Below are positions 53,858 to 62,387 of a stretch of DNA of 64,000 nucleotides, one piece after another. The notes below the pieces were generated by a model. It saw nothing but the letters and a program-made list of their open reading frames with translations, had not been told where the DNA came from and did not search any database. The stretch comes from Persephonella sp. IF05-L8 (lineage in GTDB: Bacteria; Aquificota; Aquificia; Aquificales; Hydrogenothermaceae): positions 1,083,501 to 1,147,500 of the forward strand of contig NZ_JNLJ01000001.1 in NCBI RefSeq assembly GCF_000703045.1, written 5' to 3'. The first letter of the stretch is position 1, and every line of letters begins with the position of its first letter. A program made the position numbers and the translations under genes.

Positions 53858-55207
53858 CTATGCATTATTTGTATCAGGAGTTTGCAATCCTGCAGCAAAG
53901 TTCTGTATTCTCAACTGTAGAGATTGCATCTCTGAGAGGTAAACCTCAAGTCTTGCAAATTTAAGTCTCATCATTTCTATTTCTTTATTTACCCTTTCTG
54001 TTAAAGATTTAATCCTTTCATCTATATCTTGTATACTGTCGTCATATCTTTGGTTCATTCTTGCTACATTATCAGAATAAGTGTTTATGTAATTTTCCAG
54101 TGTATCTGCAAATTTTTGTAAAATATCTTTAGCATCACTCCTATCCAGAAAGTTGTTAAGTTCTTCCTCATTTATTTTTATATGTCCTTTGGTGGTTTCT
54201 GCGTCATCACTTACAGTATCTAATAAACCATATTTTCCTAATCCATCTGATATTATACGAAAGATAGAAGATACCATGGTGTTTAAACTTCCTTCTCCTG
54301 CTAAAGGTTGGTCTTTATCTGTTGCTGCATTGACGGTGTCTAAAAGCTCATTATAGGCATTAACAATACTTTCTAATGCTTTCTCTATCTGGGAATTATC
54401 TTTTTCTATAGTAAGTGTAGTTGTTCCTATGTCATTAACGGTAAGAGATACCCCTGTAATGAGGTCTTCAAATGTATTATCAGAACTTGTAAATGTTATA
54501 CCATTTAATACTATTTCAGCATCCTGAGCTGCTATGGTTTCAAATGTTTTTGTGGTATCTTCACTAAAAACTCCAGCAGTATCATCTCCTGGGTTGGAAG
54601 TGTCATCTATACTTAGTATTCTATTGTCCAGACCTGTATTCTTTGAGGTTATTATTAATTGGTAATCAGGGGATGAAGAACTTCCTAAATTGATAATCGA
54701 GGCTTGTAAATCTTCAGATTGATTTATTTCATTCATTATTTCATTTAAAGTTTTATTTGTATAATCCACAGTAAATGTCGTTGAAACGCCATCTTTAAGA
54801 TAGTTTATAGTTAATGCCCCAGAAGTTGTTATTTGTGCATTTGTATCAGTAATAGTGTTTACTGTTCCTACTTTAAAAGAGTTAGCCTGAGCCAGTTGTT
54901 TTACCTCTAAGGTATAAGAGGTTTCCAGGGCGTCTTCAGTTACCGTGGCTGTAGCTACTTCTGGGTTTGAGAAAACAGCTTTTTTTGTTTCATAGGTTGA
55001 ATTTAGGGATAAGGAATATATAGGGTCTTTAAAAGCCTCTATTTTGTCCTTTATAGCTGAAAGTGCCTGTTGTTTCGCAAGAAGTTTAGTCTGGTCTGCT
55101 TGGAGCATATTAACCGGTATCATTTTAAGTTCTTGATATTTTGCCAGATAAGATTGATAATCAAAACCTGTTCCAGAAATTCCACTTATATAAAATTCTC
55201 CAGCCAT
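53858..55207 (-). CDS. fliD: Flagellar filament cap protein FliD
   Basis: 449-residue cap protein. The N-terminal GISGTGFDYQSYLAKYQELK and C-terminal SDNVARMNQRYDDSIQDID, then LSEMQSLQLRIQNFAAGL are family coiled-coil ends. I chose the ATG at 55207, with AGGTGG upstream. The alternative GTG at 55216 directly follows the flaG stop. It assembles filament subunits at the tip. It is the second gene of flaG-fliD-fliS. Confidence 0.88.
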   Translation of the reverse strand: MAGEFYISGISGTGFDYQSYLAKYQELKMIPVNMLQADQTKLLAKQQALSAIKDKIEAFKDPIYSLSLNSTYETKKAVFSNPEVATATVTEDALETSYTLEVKQLAQANSFKVGTVNTITDTNAQITTSGALTINYLKDGVSTTFTVDYTNKTLNEIMNEINQSEDLQASIINLGSSSSPDYQLIITSKNTGLDNRILSIDDTSNPGDDTAGVFSEDTTKTFETIAAQDAEIVLNGITFTSSDNTFEDLITGVSLTVNDIGTTTLTIEKDNSQIEKALESIVNAYNELLDTVNAATDKDQPLAGEGSLNTMVSSIFRIISDGLGKYGLLDTVSDDAETTKGHIKINEEELNNFLDRSDAKDILQKFADTLENYINTYSDNVARMNQRYDDSIQDIDERIKSLTERVNKEIEMMRLKFARLEVYLSEMQSLQLRIQNFAAGLQTPDTNNA

Positions 55208-55216
55208 TTTTACCAC

Positions 55217-55576
55217 CTACACTTTTTCATTAAATAGAAGTCCTGCAACTTCATCTAAATATTTAGCTATTTTTAGCATAACTTCTGGTGGAATTTGTCT
55301 TACTACTTCTTTAGTTTCCCTATCCACGATTTTAACTACTTTTATTCCTGTATCTTCGTCAAATTCTACTTTCAGTTGAGAGTTTAGCATTTCAAATTTT
55401 TTATTTAAATCTTCGGCTGCTTTTTTTAGAATATCTTCAGGGATTTCTTTTTTTATTTCCTGCAGATTGGACTGATTTTCTTGAACTTTATTTATCTGTT
55501 TTCTGTCTAAAGCTTCAATGTTTTGGGAATTCATATTTATACTTGCTTGTGTTCCAGAAATGGCTTTAATATCCAT
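55217..55576 (-). CDS. flaG: FlaG-like flagellar protein
   Basis: 119-residue protein with the FlaG domain DEDTGIKVVKIVDRETKEVV, then RQIPPEVMLKIAKYLDEVAG. FlaG affects filament length. The N-terminal half is helical and charged. The start has GGGGAAGAGAG upstream. It precedes fliD with no gap. Confidence 0.85.
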   Translation of the reverse strand: MDIKAISGTQASINMNSQNIEALDRKQINKVQENQSNLQEIKKEIPEDILKKAAEDLNKKFEMLNSQLKVEFDEDTGIKVVKIVDRETKEVVRQIPPEVMLKIAKYLDEVAGLLFNEKV

Positions 55577-55608
55577 CTCTCTTCCCCATTTTTTTAATTA
55601 ATTTTGCT

Positions 55609-55663
55609 CTTTAGAATTCCCATGGCAACTGGGAATTCTAAAGAACAGGGGGAAATCCCCCTG
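55609..55663. repeat. Two hairpins between flagellin and flaG
   Basis: One perfect 14-bp inverted repeat, CTTTAGAATTCCCA (55609-55622) and its complement (55630-55643), has a 7-base loop. A second, CAGGGGG (55646-55652) with CCCCCTG (55657-55663), lies just after the flagellin stop at 55670-55672. Neither has a clear U-run on the minus strand, so they may be stabilising hairpins or an attenuator that lowers flaG-fliD-fliS relative to flagellin. Confidence 0.6.
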
Positions 55664-55669
55664 AGTTTA

Positions 55670-57196
55670 TTATCTGAGAAGCTGGAGAACAAGCTGTGGG
55701 AGCTGATTTGCTTGAGCAAGCATAGCCATACCAGACTGCATAAGTGTTTGTTGTTTTGTGAAGTTGGACATTTCTTTAGCAAAGTCAACATTTCTAATAC
55801 GTGATTCTGCTTCTCTTGTTTGAACAGCAGAGAAATCATTATTGTCTATAAGAGCCTGTAGGTTTATCTGGATAGAACCAAGATTTGACCTTAAAGTATC
55901 AACTTTCTTTATAGCTATATCTATAACCTTCATAGCAAGTTCAGCACTTGCATTACTTGTAACATCAAGGGAGTTAAGGTTATTTAAAGTAGCTGGGCCT
56001 GTTGCTACTGTAACACCCAGAGCACCACTTACACCTGTTAGGTCATAGCTGTATGAGTCAGGGCCAAGTACAGTTAAGTCTCCCACTTTAACTCCTGATG
56101 CTGTTGCTGTTGCTGCGTCTGTAAGAGTTTGACCTGTTCCACCTTGTATAAATTGACCTAAATTGATATCTGTAGTATTTCCTGTGTCTGTTCCTGCAGT
56201 AAGAGTAATTTCTACAGCAACTGTTTCACCGTCTGTTTCAAGCACAAGTTTATTATCTACTGCTTTTGCAGTAAGGTTAAGACCATTTGCTGAAGCTTCA
56301 GAGTTAATTTTTTGCACTAAGTCATCTAAGGTTATAGTTTCACCTGCTCCGTAAGAGATGGTAAAATCAGCGGTGGTTTCTGGTCCAACATAGAATTTTA
56401 TATCTACAGAGTCATCACTACCTACAGTTATGTTTGTCCATGTTGCATCTGCAACACTCTGGTTTTTTACAGTGGCTTCTATACCCAGCTCCTGAAGAAC
56501 ACTATCACCATTAATCCAGTCTGCAATTCTTTTTGCATCGGTTATTTCATTAGTGGCAGGTGTAAGTGTTCTACCTGCTATTGAAATAGTCTCTGTTGAT
56601 GCAAACTCAAAATCTGTTCCACTTATAACATTAGCCACAGTATCTGCACCATTTGTGGTTGCTCCTGTTCCACTGACCACATAAGCACCTAAATCTTTTG
56701 CTCTTGCACTGTCAATAGATATAGACAAGGTCTGGTCTGCTCTTGCTCCGTAATGTATTACTTTGTTTTTAAAACTTCCATCCAGGAGTTTAATTCCGTT
56801 AAACTCTGCACTGTTTGAAATCCTATCAATAGCATCAACAAGTTTTCTTATATCTTCTTGGAGAGCTAATCTTGCAGTTGCGTCGTTAGTATCAGTTGCT
56901 GCTTGCTCTGCCTTTGTATACATGTCAGTTAGCTTTTCATAGATTTGAGATAATGAAGCTTCCGCTATTTGTGAAGCAGAAATACCATCCTGTGCATTTC
57001 TGGAACCCTGTTCTAAAGCTTTAGCAACTAAATTTAACTGGTCAGCAATGAATAAGCCAGCTGCATCATCTTTTGCAGAGTTAATTCTGTAACCTGTAGC
57101 AAGTCTTTCCAGTGAAGTGTTCAGATTTCTCTCTGTCTTCATGATATTTACGTGGGTAAATTCTGCCTGGAAGTTGTAGTTAATTCTCAGTGCCAT
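55670..57196 (-). CDS. fliC: Flagellin
   Basis: 508-residue filament subunit. The N-terminus (NIMKTERNLNTSLERLATGY, then RINSAKDDAAGLFIADQL) and C-terminus (ESRIRNVDFAKEMSNFTKQQ, then ANQLPQLVLQLL) are the conserved D0/D1 helices. The long middle is variable and exposed. CGGAGG lies 9 bases before the ATG, with a sigma28 promoter upstream. Hairpins follow the stop. Confidence 0.95.
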   Translation of the reverse strand: MALRINYNFQAEFTHVNIMKTERNLNTSLERLATGYRINSAKDDAAGLFIADQLNLVAKALEQGSRNAQDGISASQIAEASLSQIYEKLTDMYTKAEQAATDTNDATARLALQEDIRKLVDAIDRISNSAEFNGIKLLDGSFKNKVIHYGARADQTLSISIDSARAKDLGAYVVSGTGATTNGADTVANVISGTDFEFASTETISIAGRTLTPATNEITDAKRIADWINGDSVLQELGIEATVKNQSVADATWTNITVGSDDSVDIKFYVGPETTADFTISYGAGETITLDDLVQKINSEASANGLNLTAKAVDNKLVLETDGETVAVEITLTAGTDTGNTTDINLGQFIQGGTGQTLTDAATATASGVKVGDLTVLGPDSYSYDLTGVSGALGVTVATGPATLNNLNSLDVTSNASAELAMKVIDIAIKKVDTLRSNLGSIQINLQALIDNNDFSAVQTREAESRIRNVDFAKEMSNFTKQQTLMQSGMAMLAQANQLPQLVLQLLR

Positions 57197-57235
57197 GACT
57201 GACTACCTCCGATTTTGTTTTTTCTTGGAGTTTAT

Positions 57236-57262
57236 TATCGGAGGGGATTTTTAATTTTTTAG
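57236..57262 (-). promoter_or_regulatory. Sigma28-type promoter of flagellin
   Basis: On the minus strand TAAAAAAT (57255-57262), an 11-base spacer and TCCGATAA (57236-57243) match TAAAGTTT-N11-GCCGATAA with a few changes. It lies about 40 bases before the flagellin ATG. Confidence 0.8.
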
Positions 57263-57365
57263 GTAAATTATTAATTTTTTGAGAATTGACTTCCTAACCC
57301 TATTAAATTAAGCGTTTAAAATTCTTAATATAAATTTATAAGAAGAGTATAATAGGTATGGGGTG

Positions 57366-57445
57366 AATTTAGATAAAGTATGTAATTACTTAATCATCCT
57401 TGATTTAGGTTAGTAGTTGTCAACCATACTTTATAAATCTAAATT
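57366..57445. repeat. Inverted repeat in the flagellin-sqr intergenic region
   Basis: AATTTAGATAAAGTATG (57366-57382) and its complement at 57425-57445 pair, with a 4-base insertion in the second arm and 42 bases between. This 328-bp intergenic region (57197-57524) also holds the flagellin promoter and, at 57346-57356, a TATAAT-like element. No gene is seen in it. The repeat could be a regulator site for sqr or a leader structure. Confidence 0.5.
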
Positions 57446-57524
57446 ATTAATACAAATCAATTCAAATATTTAACAGTTAGGTTTATAATTTGTTATAGGA
57501 CTAAATATTAATGGAGGATTGATT

Positions 57525-58949
57525 ATGGCAAAGGTTGTGGTAGTAGGGGCAGGATTTGCCGGACATTATGCGGCACTTATTTTATCCGATGCCCTTAAAG
57601 GAAAGGGCAACCATGATATTACAGTAATTACCAGGGTTCCTAAGTTTACTTACATTCCTTCTCTTGTATGGGTCGGAATTGGTAAGATGAGTGTTGACCA
57701 AGTGCAGTTTGACCTTAAACCTGTTTATGACAAAGTGGGAATTAATCTTGTTCATGGTGTAGCAAAAGAAGTTCATCCTGACGAGCAATACGTTGTTGTT
57801 GAGCTTCCAAACGGAGAAACAAAAAATGTTGATTATGACTACATCATTATGGCAACAGGTCCTTATCTGAATTTTGAAGGAACACCAGGTCTGGGACCAG
57901 ACAAAGGATATACCCAGTCAATCTGTACTCCTCCTCACGCAACTAAAGCAGCAGCAGCTTATCTGGAACTTGTTCAAAGAATGGAAAAAGGGGACAAAGT
58001 AAAAATAGTTATTGGAACAGGACACGGAGCTGCCACATGTCAGGGTGCTGCATTTGAGTATATCTCAAACGTTCATAATGACCTTGTGGATAGGGGACTT
58101 AGAGATAGAGCTGAAATACTTTGGGTTTCAAATGAACCAGCTCTTGGAGATTTTGGTATTGATGGCCTGGAGATGAAACATGGTGGTGAGATATTTACCG
58201 GCGAAGAAATGGTTCGTTTCTTATTTGAAAAATATGGTATCAAGTGGCAGATTAAATCTCATGTTAAGCAGGTTGATGAAAGCAAAATATACACCATTGA
58301 TGTAGATGGAAATGAAAATGAAATTGAATATGATTTTGCAATGCTGATACCACAGTTCAAAGCTCAACCTATTAAATGGATAGATAAAGATGGAAATGAT
58401 ATAACAGACAAAATGTGTAATCCTGCAGGATTTGTAAAAGTTGACGCTGTATATGGAAAACCTTATGATGAGCTTGATGGCCCAGACTGGCCAAGAACAT
58501 ATCAAAACCCACTTTATAAAAATGTATTTGCAGCAGGTATTGCCTTTGCACCTCCAGGACCATTATCAAGACCATCTCAGGCTCCAGATGGTTCACCAAT
58601 AGCACCAGCTCCACCAAGAACAGGTTATACAGCTGAACTTTCTGGTAAAGCAGCAGCTTTAAATATTGTGGATATGATTGAAGGTAGAGAACCATCCCAT
58701 ACAGCATCTATGGCAGAAACACCAGGTCTTTGTGTAGCTTCTCTTAAGCATCATCTTTTAACCGGTGAGGCTGTAACTATTGCTATTTATCCAGTTGCAA
58801 GAAATAGAGCTGCATTCCCAGAATATGGTAGAGACCTTGATAACTGTGTAGCAGAAATTGGACTTGCAGGTGCTTGGTTCAAATGGTTCTTACACCATGC
58901 ATTCCTTTACAAGCTTCAGGCTAAACCAGGCTGGAAGCTTATACCATAA
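57525..58949 (+). CDS. sqr: Sulfide:quinone oxidoreductase
   Basis: 474-residue flavoprotein of the pyridine nucleotide-disulfide family. It starts with the FAD-binding VVVGAGFAGHYAAL and has a second motif IIMATGPYLNFEG. Cysteines at 134, 172, 298, 403 and 441 include two or three that could form the sulfur bridge. The divergence from the type I enzyme (Aquifex SQR) suggests a type III or VI enzyme. It oxidises sulfide and passes electrons to quinone. I chose the ATG at 57525 with GGAGGA 6 bases upstream. A TTG at 57519 lies against the ribosome site. Confidence 0.85.
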   Translation: MAKVVVVGAGFAGHYAALILSDALKGKGNHDITVITRVPKFTYIPSLVWVGIGKMSVDQVQFDLKPVYDKVGINLVHGVAKEVHPDEQYVVVELPNGETKNVDYDYIIMATGPYLNFEGTPGLGPDKGYTQSICTPPHATKAAAAYLELVQRMEKGDKVKIVIGTGHGAATCQGAAFEYISNVHNDLVDRGLRDRAEILWVSNEPALGDFGIDGLEMKHGGEIFTGEEMVRFLFEKYGIKWQIKSHVKQVDESKIYTIDVDGNENEIEYDFAMLIPQFKAQPIKWIDKDGNDITDKMCNPAGFVKVDAVYGKPYDELDGPDWPRTYQNPLYKNVFAAGIAFAPPGPLSRPSQAPDGSPIAPAPPRTGYTAELSGKAAALNIVDMIEGREPSHTASMAETPGLCVASLKHHLLTGEAVTIAIYPVARNRAAFPEYGRDLDNCVAEIGLAGAWFKWFLHHAFLYKLQAKPGWKLIP

Positions 58950-58974
58950 TTAAAAATTAATGGAGGGATTAGAT

Positions 58975-59100
58975 ATGAGCGATACAAAAAGAGAAATGAT
59001 GGAAAAAATGTGGAAGTATAGAAAAAATCTTTTTATTCAATTGATAAGATTTGTTGTATTAGGATTACACTTTAATAAGTTAGTTAAGAAAGCTCATTAA
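58975..59100 (+). CDS. Small (41-residue) protein downstream of sqr
   Basis: 41-residue reading frame starting at an ATG preceded by GGAGGG. The first half is charged (MSDTKREMMEKMWKYRKN), the middle hydrophobic (LFIQLIRFVVLGL), and the end basic (NKLVKKAH). It resembles a small membrane-associated peptide. A terminator follows 6 bp after the stop. It is coupled to sqr by position, but its function is unknown. Confidence 0.65.
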   Translation: MSDTKREMMEKMWKYRKNLFIQLIRFVVLGLHFNKLVKKAH

Positions 59101-59106
59101 CCAAAA

Positions 59107-59130
59107 GCCCCGCTTAAGCGGGGCTTTTTT
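59107..59130. terminator. Rho-independent terminator after sqr and the small gene
   Basis: GCCCCGCTT/AAGCGGGGC (59107-59124) forms a 9-bp perfect hairpin followed by six T residues. It ends the sqr transcript. The convergent clpS stop lies 3 bp beyond. Confidence 0.9.
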
Positions 59131-59133
59131 ATT

Positions 59134-59412
59134 TTATATTAAAACTTCTACAGATAAGTCTATCTCCTCAAGGACATTCTGGACATAGAGGGCTTCTTCT
59201 AAATCTCCTTCAAATACAACTGCTTTCCCTTTAGTGTGTATTTCCCATGTCAAAGCTTCTGCTGTTGCAAGGTCGCATTTAGTAGCTTTCATTATTTGAT
59301 AGATTACCTCTTCAAAGGTATGCCAGTCATCGTTATAAACTATTACTTTTGCCGGTAAGCCTATCTCTGTTTTTTTCTTTTCCTGAATGTCAGTCTCAAA
59401 TCCTATGCCCAT
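59134..59412 (-). CDS. clpS: ClpS adaptor
   Basis: 92-residue adaptor that delivers N-degron substrates to ClpA-ClpP. The core VIVYNDDWHTFEEVIYQI, then AEALTWEIHTKGKAVVFEG matches ClpS, with the N-degron-binding Asn-Asp region near the N-terminus. It follows nadD by 4 bp. Confidence 0.88.
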   Translation of the reverse strand: MGIGFETDIQEKKKTEIGLPAKVIVYNDDWHTFEEVIYQIMKATKCDLATAEALTWEIHTKGKAVVFEGDLEEALYVQNVLEEIDLSVEVLI

Positions 59413-59416
59413 ACCC

Positions 59417-60046
59417 TCAGCCTCTGTATAGTTTTTTATTTAAAATATATCTTTCTATTTGAGGCAAAACAAGATATTTTATAGATTTTCCTGTCCTTAC
59501 TCGGCTTCTTATTTCCGTAGAAGATATATCTATTCTTCTACTGCTAAAGAAATAAACTACACCTGACTTTTTAGGATTAAGTTGATTATTTGTTTTTATC
59601 TCCATTTCGGAGAATTTATTTTTTATAAAACTGCTTATTGTTTCAAGATTGTCCTTTCCTCTTCCAACAACAATAAAATTGGTGTTTTTAATTAGTTTTT
59701 CTGGATTTTTCCATTTATCAAGGGTCAAAAATGCATCTGTTCCAACAATGAAAAATGGATAATAACCAAGTTTTCCTCTATAAATTTTTATTGTATCAAT
59801 AGTATAAGATTTGCCTTTACGTTTAATTTCTATGTCATCAATATCAAAATAAGGATTATCTTCAATAGATATTTTAAGCATATTAAGTCTATCTTCTGGA
59901 GTGGCTTTACTGGGGTCTTTTAGAGGAGAGTGATAAGCAGGGATAAAAACTATTTTTTCAAGAGAAAAATACTCTCTTATATCCTCAGCTATTCGGAGAT
60001 GTCCTATATGAACAGGGTCAAAACTTCCGCCGTATAATCCAATCAT
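59417..60046 (-). CDS. nadD: Nicotinate-nucleotide adenylyltransferase
   Basis: 209-residue NAD biosynthesis enzyme. The nucleotidyltransferase motif GGSFDPVHIGHLRIAE is at the N-terminus and the C-terminal motif is ISSTEIRSRVRTGKSIKYLV. It converts nicotinate mononucleotide to the dinucleotide. A terminator for the upstream degP lies just before it. Confidence 0.93.
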   Translation of the reverse strand: MIGLYGGSFDPVHIGHLRIAEDIREYFSLEKIVFIPAYHSPLKDPSKATPEDRLNMLKISIEDNPYFDIDDIEIKRKGKSYTIDTIKIYRGKLGYYPFFIVGTDAFLTLDKWKNPEKLIKNTNFIVVGRGKDNLETISSFIKNKFSEMEIKTNNQLNPKKSGVVYFFSSRRIDISSTEIRSRVRTGKSIKYLVLPQIERYILNKKLYRG

Positions 60047-60061
60047 AATTTGAATATTATA

Positions 60062-60082
60062 AAGCCTCCCATAAAGGGAGGC
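60062..60082 (-). terminator. Terminator after degP
   Basis: AGCCTCCC (60062-60069) pairs with GGGAGGCT (60075-60082) around a short loop. On the minus strand it is followed by TTTATAATATT, a short U-rich run. It ends the degP transcript before nadD. Confidence 0.65.
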
Positions 60083-60090
60083 TACTTTTG

Positions 60091-61509
60091 TTATTTTTTC
60101 TCTTTGATAATAGGCATCACAGTATAGATTGTGGCATCTCCTCTTCTGATAAAGAGTAGTACGCTGTCTGCTCCTTTTTTCTCTGCTTTTTTAATTTCTT
60201 TCCAGAAATCTCTAACTGTTTTCACAGGTTTTCTATTTATTGTTAAAATTACATCACCGGTTCTAATTCCAGCTTCTTCTGCAACAGAACCATATTTTAC
60301 TCCCAGTACGAATACACCATAAGGAACTTTTGGAATTCTGTATCTTTCTACCAGATTTGGTGTTATATCTTTTACGATTAGACCGTATTTGGCTTCCATT
60401 TCATGGAGATTGCCTTCTGATACTTCTTCTCCTTCTTCCCAGGAGATAGTTTTGACTGTAAAGTCCATCTTTTTGCCATCTCTAATGACTGTGATTTTAA
60501 TTTTAGTTCCAGGAGGGTTTCTCATAACATATTTTTGTAGCTCTATTATTTTGCTTACAGGCTTTCCATTGACAGCCACTATAATATCTCCAGGCTTTAT
60601 ACCTGCTTTGTCTGCTGGTCCTCCTTTCATTACCTGAGCAACCAGAACACCTTTTTTAACTCCAAAATGTTTAGCTAATTCGGGAGTTAGTGGTTGAATA
60701 ACAACACCGATTTTGCTTCTTTTGACTTTTCCGTATTTTAGAACCTGTTCCATAACCCATTTTGCCTGGTTAATTGGCACTGCAAAACCAAGTCCCTGAG
60801 CACCCATAATAATTGCGGTGTTTATTCCTATAACTTCTCCGTTTAGATTAATGAGAGGTCCCCCTGAGTTTCCAGGGTTAATTGCTGCATCTGTCTGTAT
60901 AAATCCCTCTCCAGGATGTCCTGGCATCTCTCTATTTAATGCAGAAATAATTCCCATTGTTACAGTTCCTTTTAGTCCCAGTGGGCTACCTATAGCAATT
61001 ACTGTCATACCAGGTTTGAGTTTGTCTGAGTTTCCTAACTTTAGAACATTTTCTTCGGCGAACTTTTCTATTCCTTCTTTGAATGGAACAGCTATTAAAG
61101 CAACATCACTGAGTTTGTCTGTTCCCACTATTTTTGCATCCAGAACAACCCCATTTTTAAACTGAACCTTTATATTTTGAGCATTCTCAACTACATGGTT
61201 GTTGGTGAGAAGATAAACTTTTTTCTTTTCTTTATCTACTTTTACAATAAATCCTGAACCAAGCCCCTCTTGTTTTTGCTTAAATTCAGGAACATTTGGT
61301 ATACCAAAAAAGTCTCCAAATGGACTACCTGCAAAGGGATTTGCAACCTTTACCTCTTTTATTGTAAAAATGGTTGCAACTCCCGGTGAGACTTTCTCTA
61401 CTAACTGAATTCTTTCGTTTTCAAGCTGTTGCATTAGAGAGGTGGCAAGTGATAATTGAAATTGGAATAGAATTAGAAGAATTAAGATAGGGGGGAAAAA
61501 TCTTTTCAT
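60091..61509 (-). CDS. degP: Periplasmic serine protease DegP/HtrA
   Basis: 472-residue protein with a signal peptide (MKRFFPPILILLILF...) and a trypsin-like domain: His in LLTNNHVVENA, Asp in DVALIAV, Ser in NPGNSGGPLI. Two PDZ domains follow (GGPADKAGIKPGDIIVAVNG and YGSVAEEAGIRTGDVILTIN). It degrades misfolded envelope proteins. It is divergent from the HAD gene. Confidence 0.93.
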   Translation of the reverse strand: MKRFFPPILILLILFQFQLSLATSLMQQLENERIQLVEKVSPGVATIFTIKEVKVANPFAGSPFGDFFGIPNVPEFKQKQEGLGSGFIVKVDKEKKKVYLLTNNHVVENAQNIKVQFKNGVVLDAKIVGTDKLSDVALIAVPFKEGIEKFAEENVLKLGNSDKLKPGMTVIAIGSPLGLKGTVTMGIISALNREMPGHPGEGFIQTDAAINPGNSGGPLINLNGEVIGINTAIIMGAQGLGFAVPINQAKWVMEQVLKYGKVKRSKIGVVIQPLTPELAKHFGVKKGVLVAQVMKGGPADKAGIKPGDIIVAVNGKPVSKIIELQKYVMRNPPGTKIKITVIRDGKKMDFTVKTISWEEGEEVSEGNLHEMEAKYGLIVKDITPNLVERYRIPKVPYGVFVLGVKYGSVAEEAGIRTGDVILTINRKPVKTVRDFWKEIKKAEKKGADSVLLFIRRGDATIYTVMPIIKEKK

Positions 61510-61556
61510 TTATCCATCCTCCTATGTTTTATTTTAAAACTTAAATTAAGCCTGTA

Positions 61557-61586
61557 TTGTGAAAATGCAGTGAAAGCAATTATAAT
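61557..61586 (+). promoter_or_regulatory. Promoter of the HAD gene, predicted leaderless
   Basis: TTGTGA (61557-61562), an 18-base spacer and TATAAT (61581-61586). The ATG begins 7 bases after the TATAAT, where transcription should start, and no ribosome site is visible. Confidence 0.6.
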
Positions 61587-61592
61587 ACTTTT

Positions 61593-62387
61593 ATGAGGAT
61601 AAAAGGATTTCTAATAGATTTAGATGGTGTTCTTACAAAGGATGAAAATTTTTCTCCTATCAATGGTGCTATTGAGTTTATTAGCTATTTAAAAAAAGAA
61701 AATATTCCTTTCGTAATAGCAACAAGTAATTCCCGATATCCCCCTGAGGAAATCGCAGAGAAAATGCAAAAACATGGTTTTGATATAGATAGTTCAGACA
61801 TAGTTTCTCCGTTGGTTGTTGCCCCTGAAGTTTTGAAAAAAGAAAATATAAAAACTTTATTTATTTTAGGTTCTGATGCTGTAAAAAAATTTTTTGTAGA
61901 AAAAAGTTTTAGGGTAATTGATGATTATCATGTGGATGCTGTTCTTGTTGGTTTAGATAAAAGTTTGAGTTTCCAGAAAATAAAGATAGCCACTACAGCT
62001 TTAAAAAGAGAAAAAGCGAAGCTGTATGCACTGAACAAAAATATTATCTCAAAAGATGATGATGGTCTTTTATTTCCAGGGGTGGGAACGGTTGCAAAAA
62101 TGTTTGCCACTGCCTGCCAGTGTAATGAGGATTTTAAGCATTTTGGAAAAGGTGGTGAAGAGTATAACAAGGTTATTTTTGAGAAGATTGGAATTAAACC
62201 AGAAAATCTGGCTATTATAAGCGATGATATATTTGTAGACCTTGGAGGTTATCAAAAGCTTGGGTTAAAAACTATTTTTGCAACTACTGGGAAATATACT
62301 GTTGAGGATATACCTGAAGATATGAAAATAGATTTAGTTGTTAATTCCCTTAAAGAACTTATTGGGAGGATTGAATTTATTGATTAA
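61593..62387 (+). CDS. HAD-IIA family phosphatase
   Basis: 264-residue HAD hydrolase: motif I LIDLDGVLT, motif II IATSNSRYPPEE, lysine region FGKGGEEYNKVIFEKIG and motif IV IISDDIFVDLGGYQ. It is related to the gene at 7502 but with a different middle. It overlaps the UbiA-family gene by 8 bases. The substrate is unknown. The message appears leaderless. Confidence 0.78.
   Translation: MRIKGFLIDLDGVLTKDENFSPINGAIEFISYLKKENIPFVIATSNSRYPPEEIAEKMQKHGFDIDSSDIVSPLVVAPEVLKKENIKTLFILGSDAVKKFFVEKSFRVIDDYHVDAVLVGLDKSLSFQKIKIATTALKREKAKLYALNKNIISKDDDGLLFPGVGTVAKMFATACQCNEDFKHFGKGGEEYNKVIFEKIGIKPENLAIISDDIFVDLGGYQKLGLKTIFATTGKYTVEDIPEDMKIDLVVNSLKELIGRIEFID

Noticed and set aside
58221-58707. Two long open frames on the minus strand opposite sqr
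   Set aside because: They are shadows of the sqr coding sequence, lack ribosome sites and show low-complexity composition.
60131-61165. Plus-strand frames opposite degP
   Set aside because: The minus strand encodes a complete DegP with catalytic triad and two PDZ domains.
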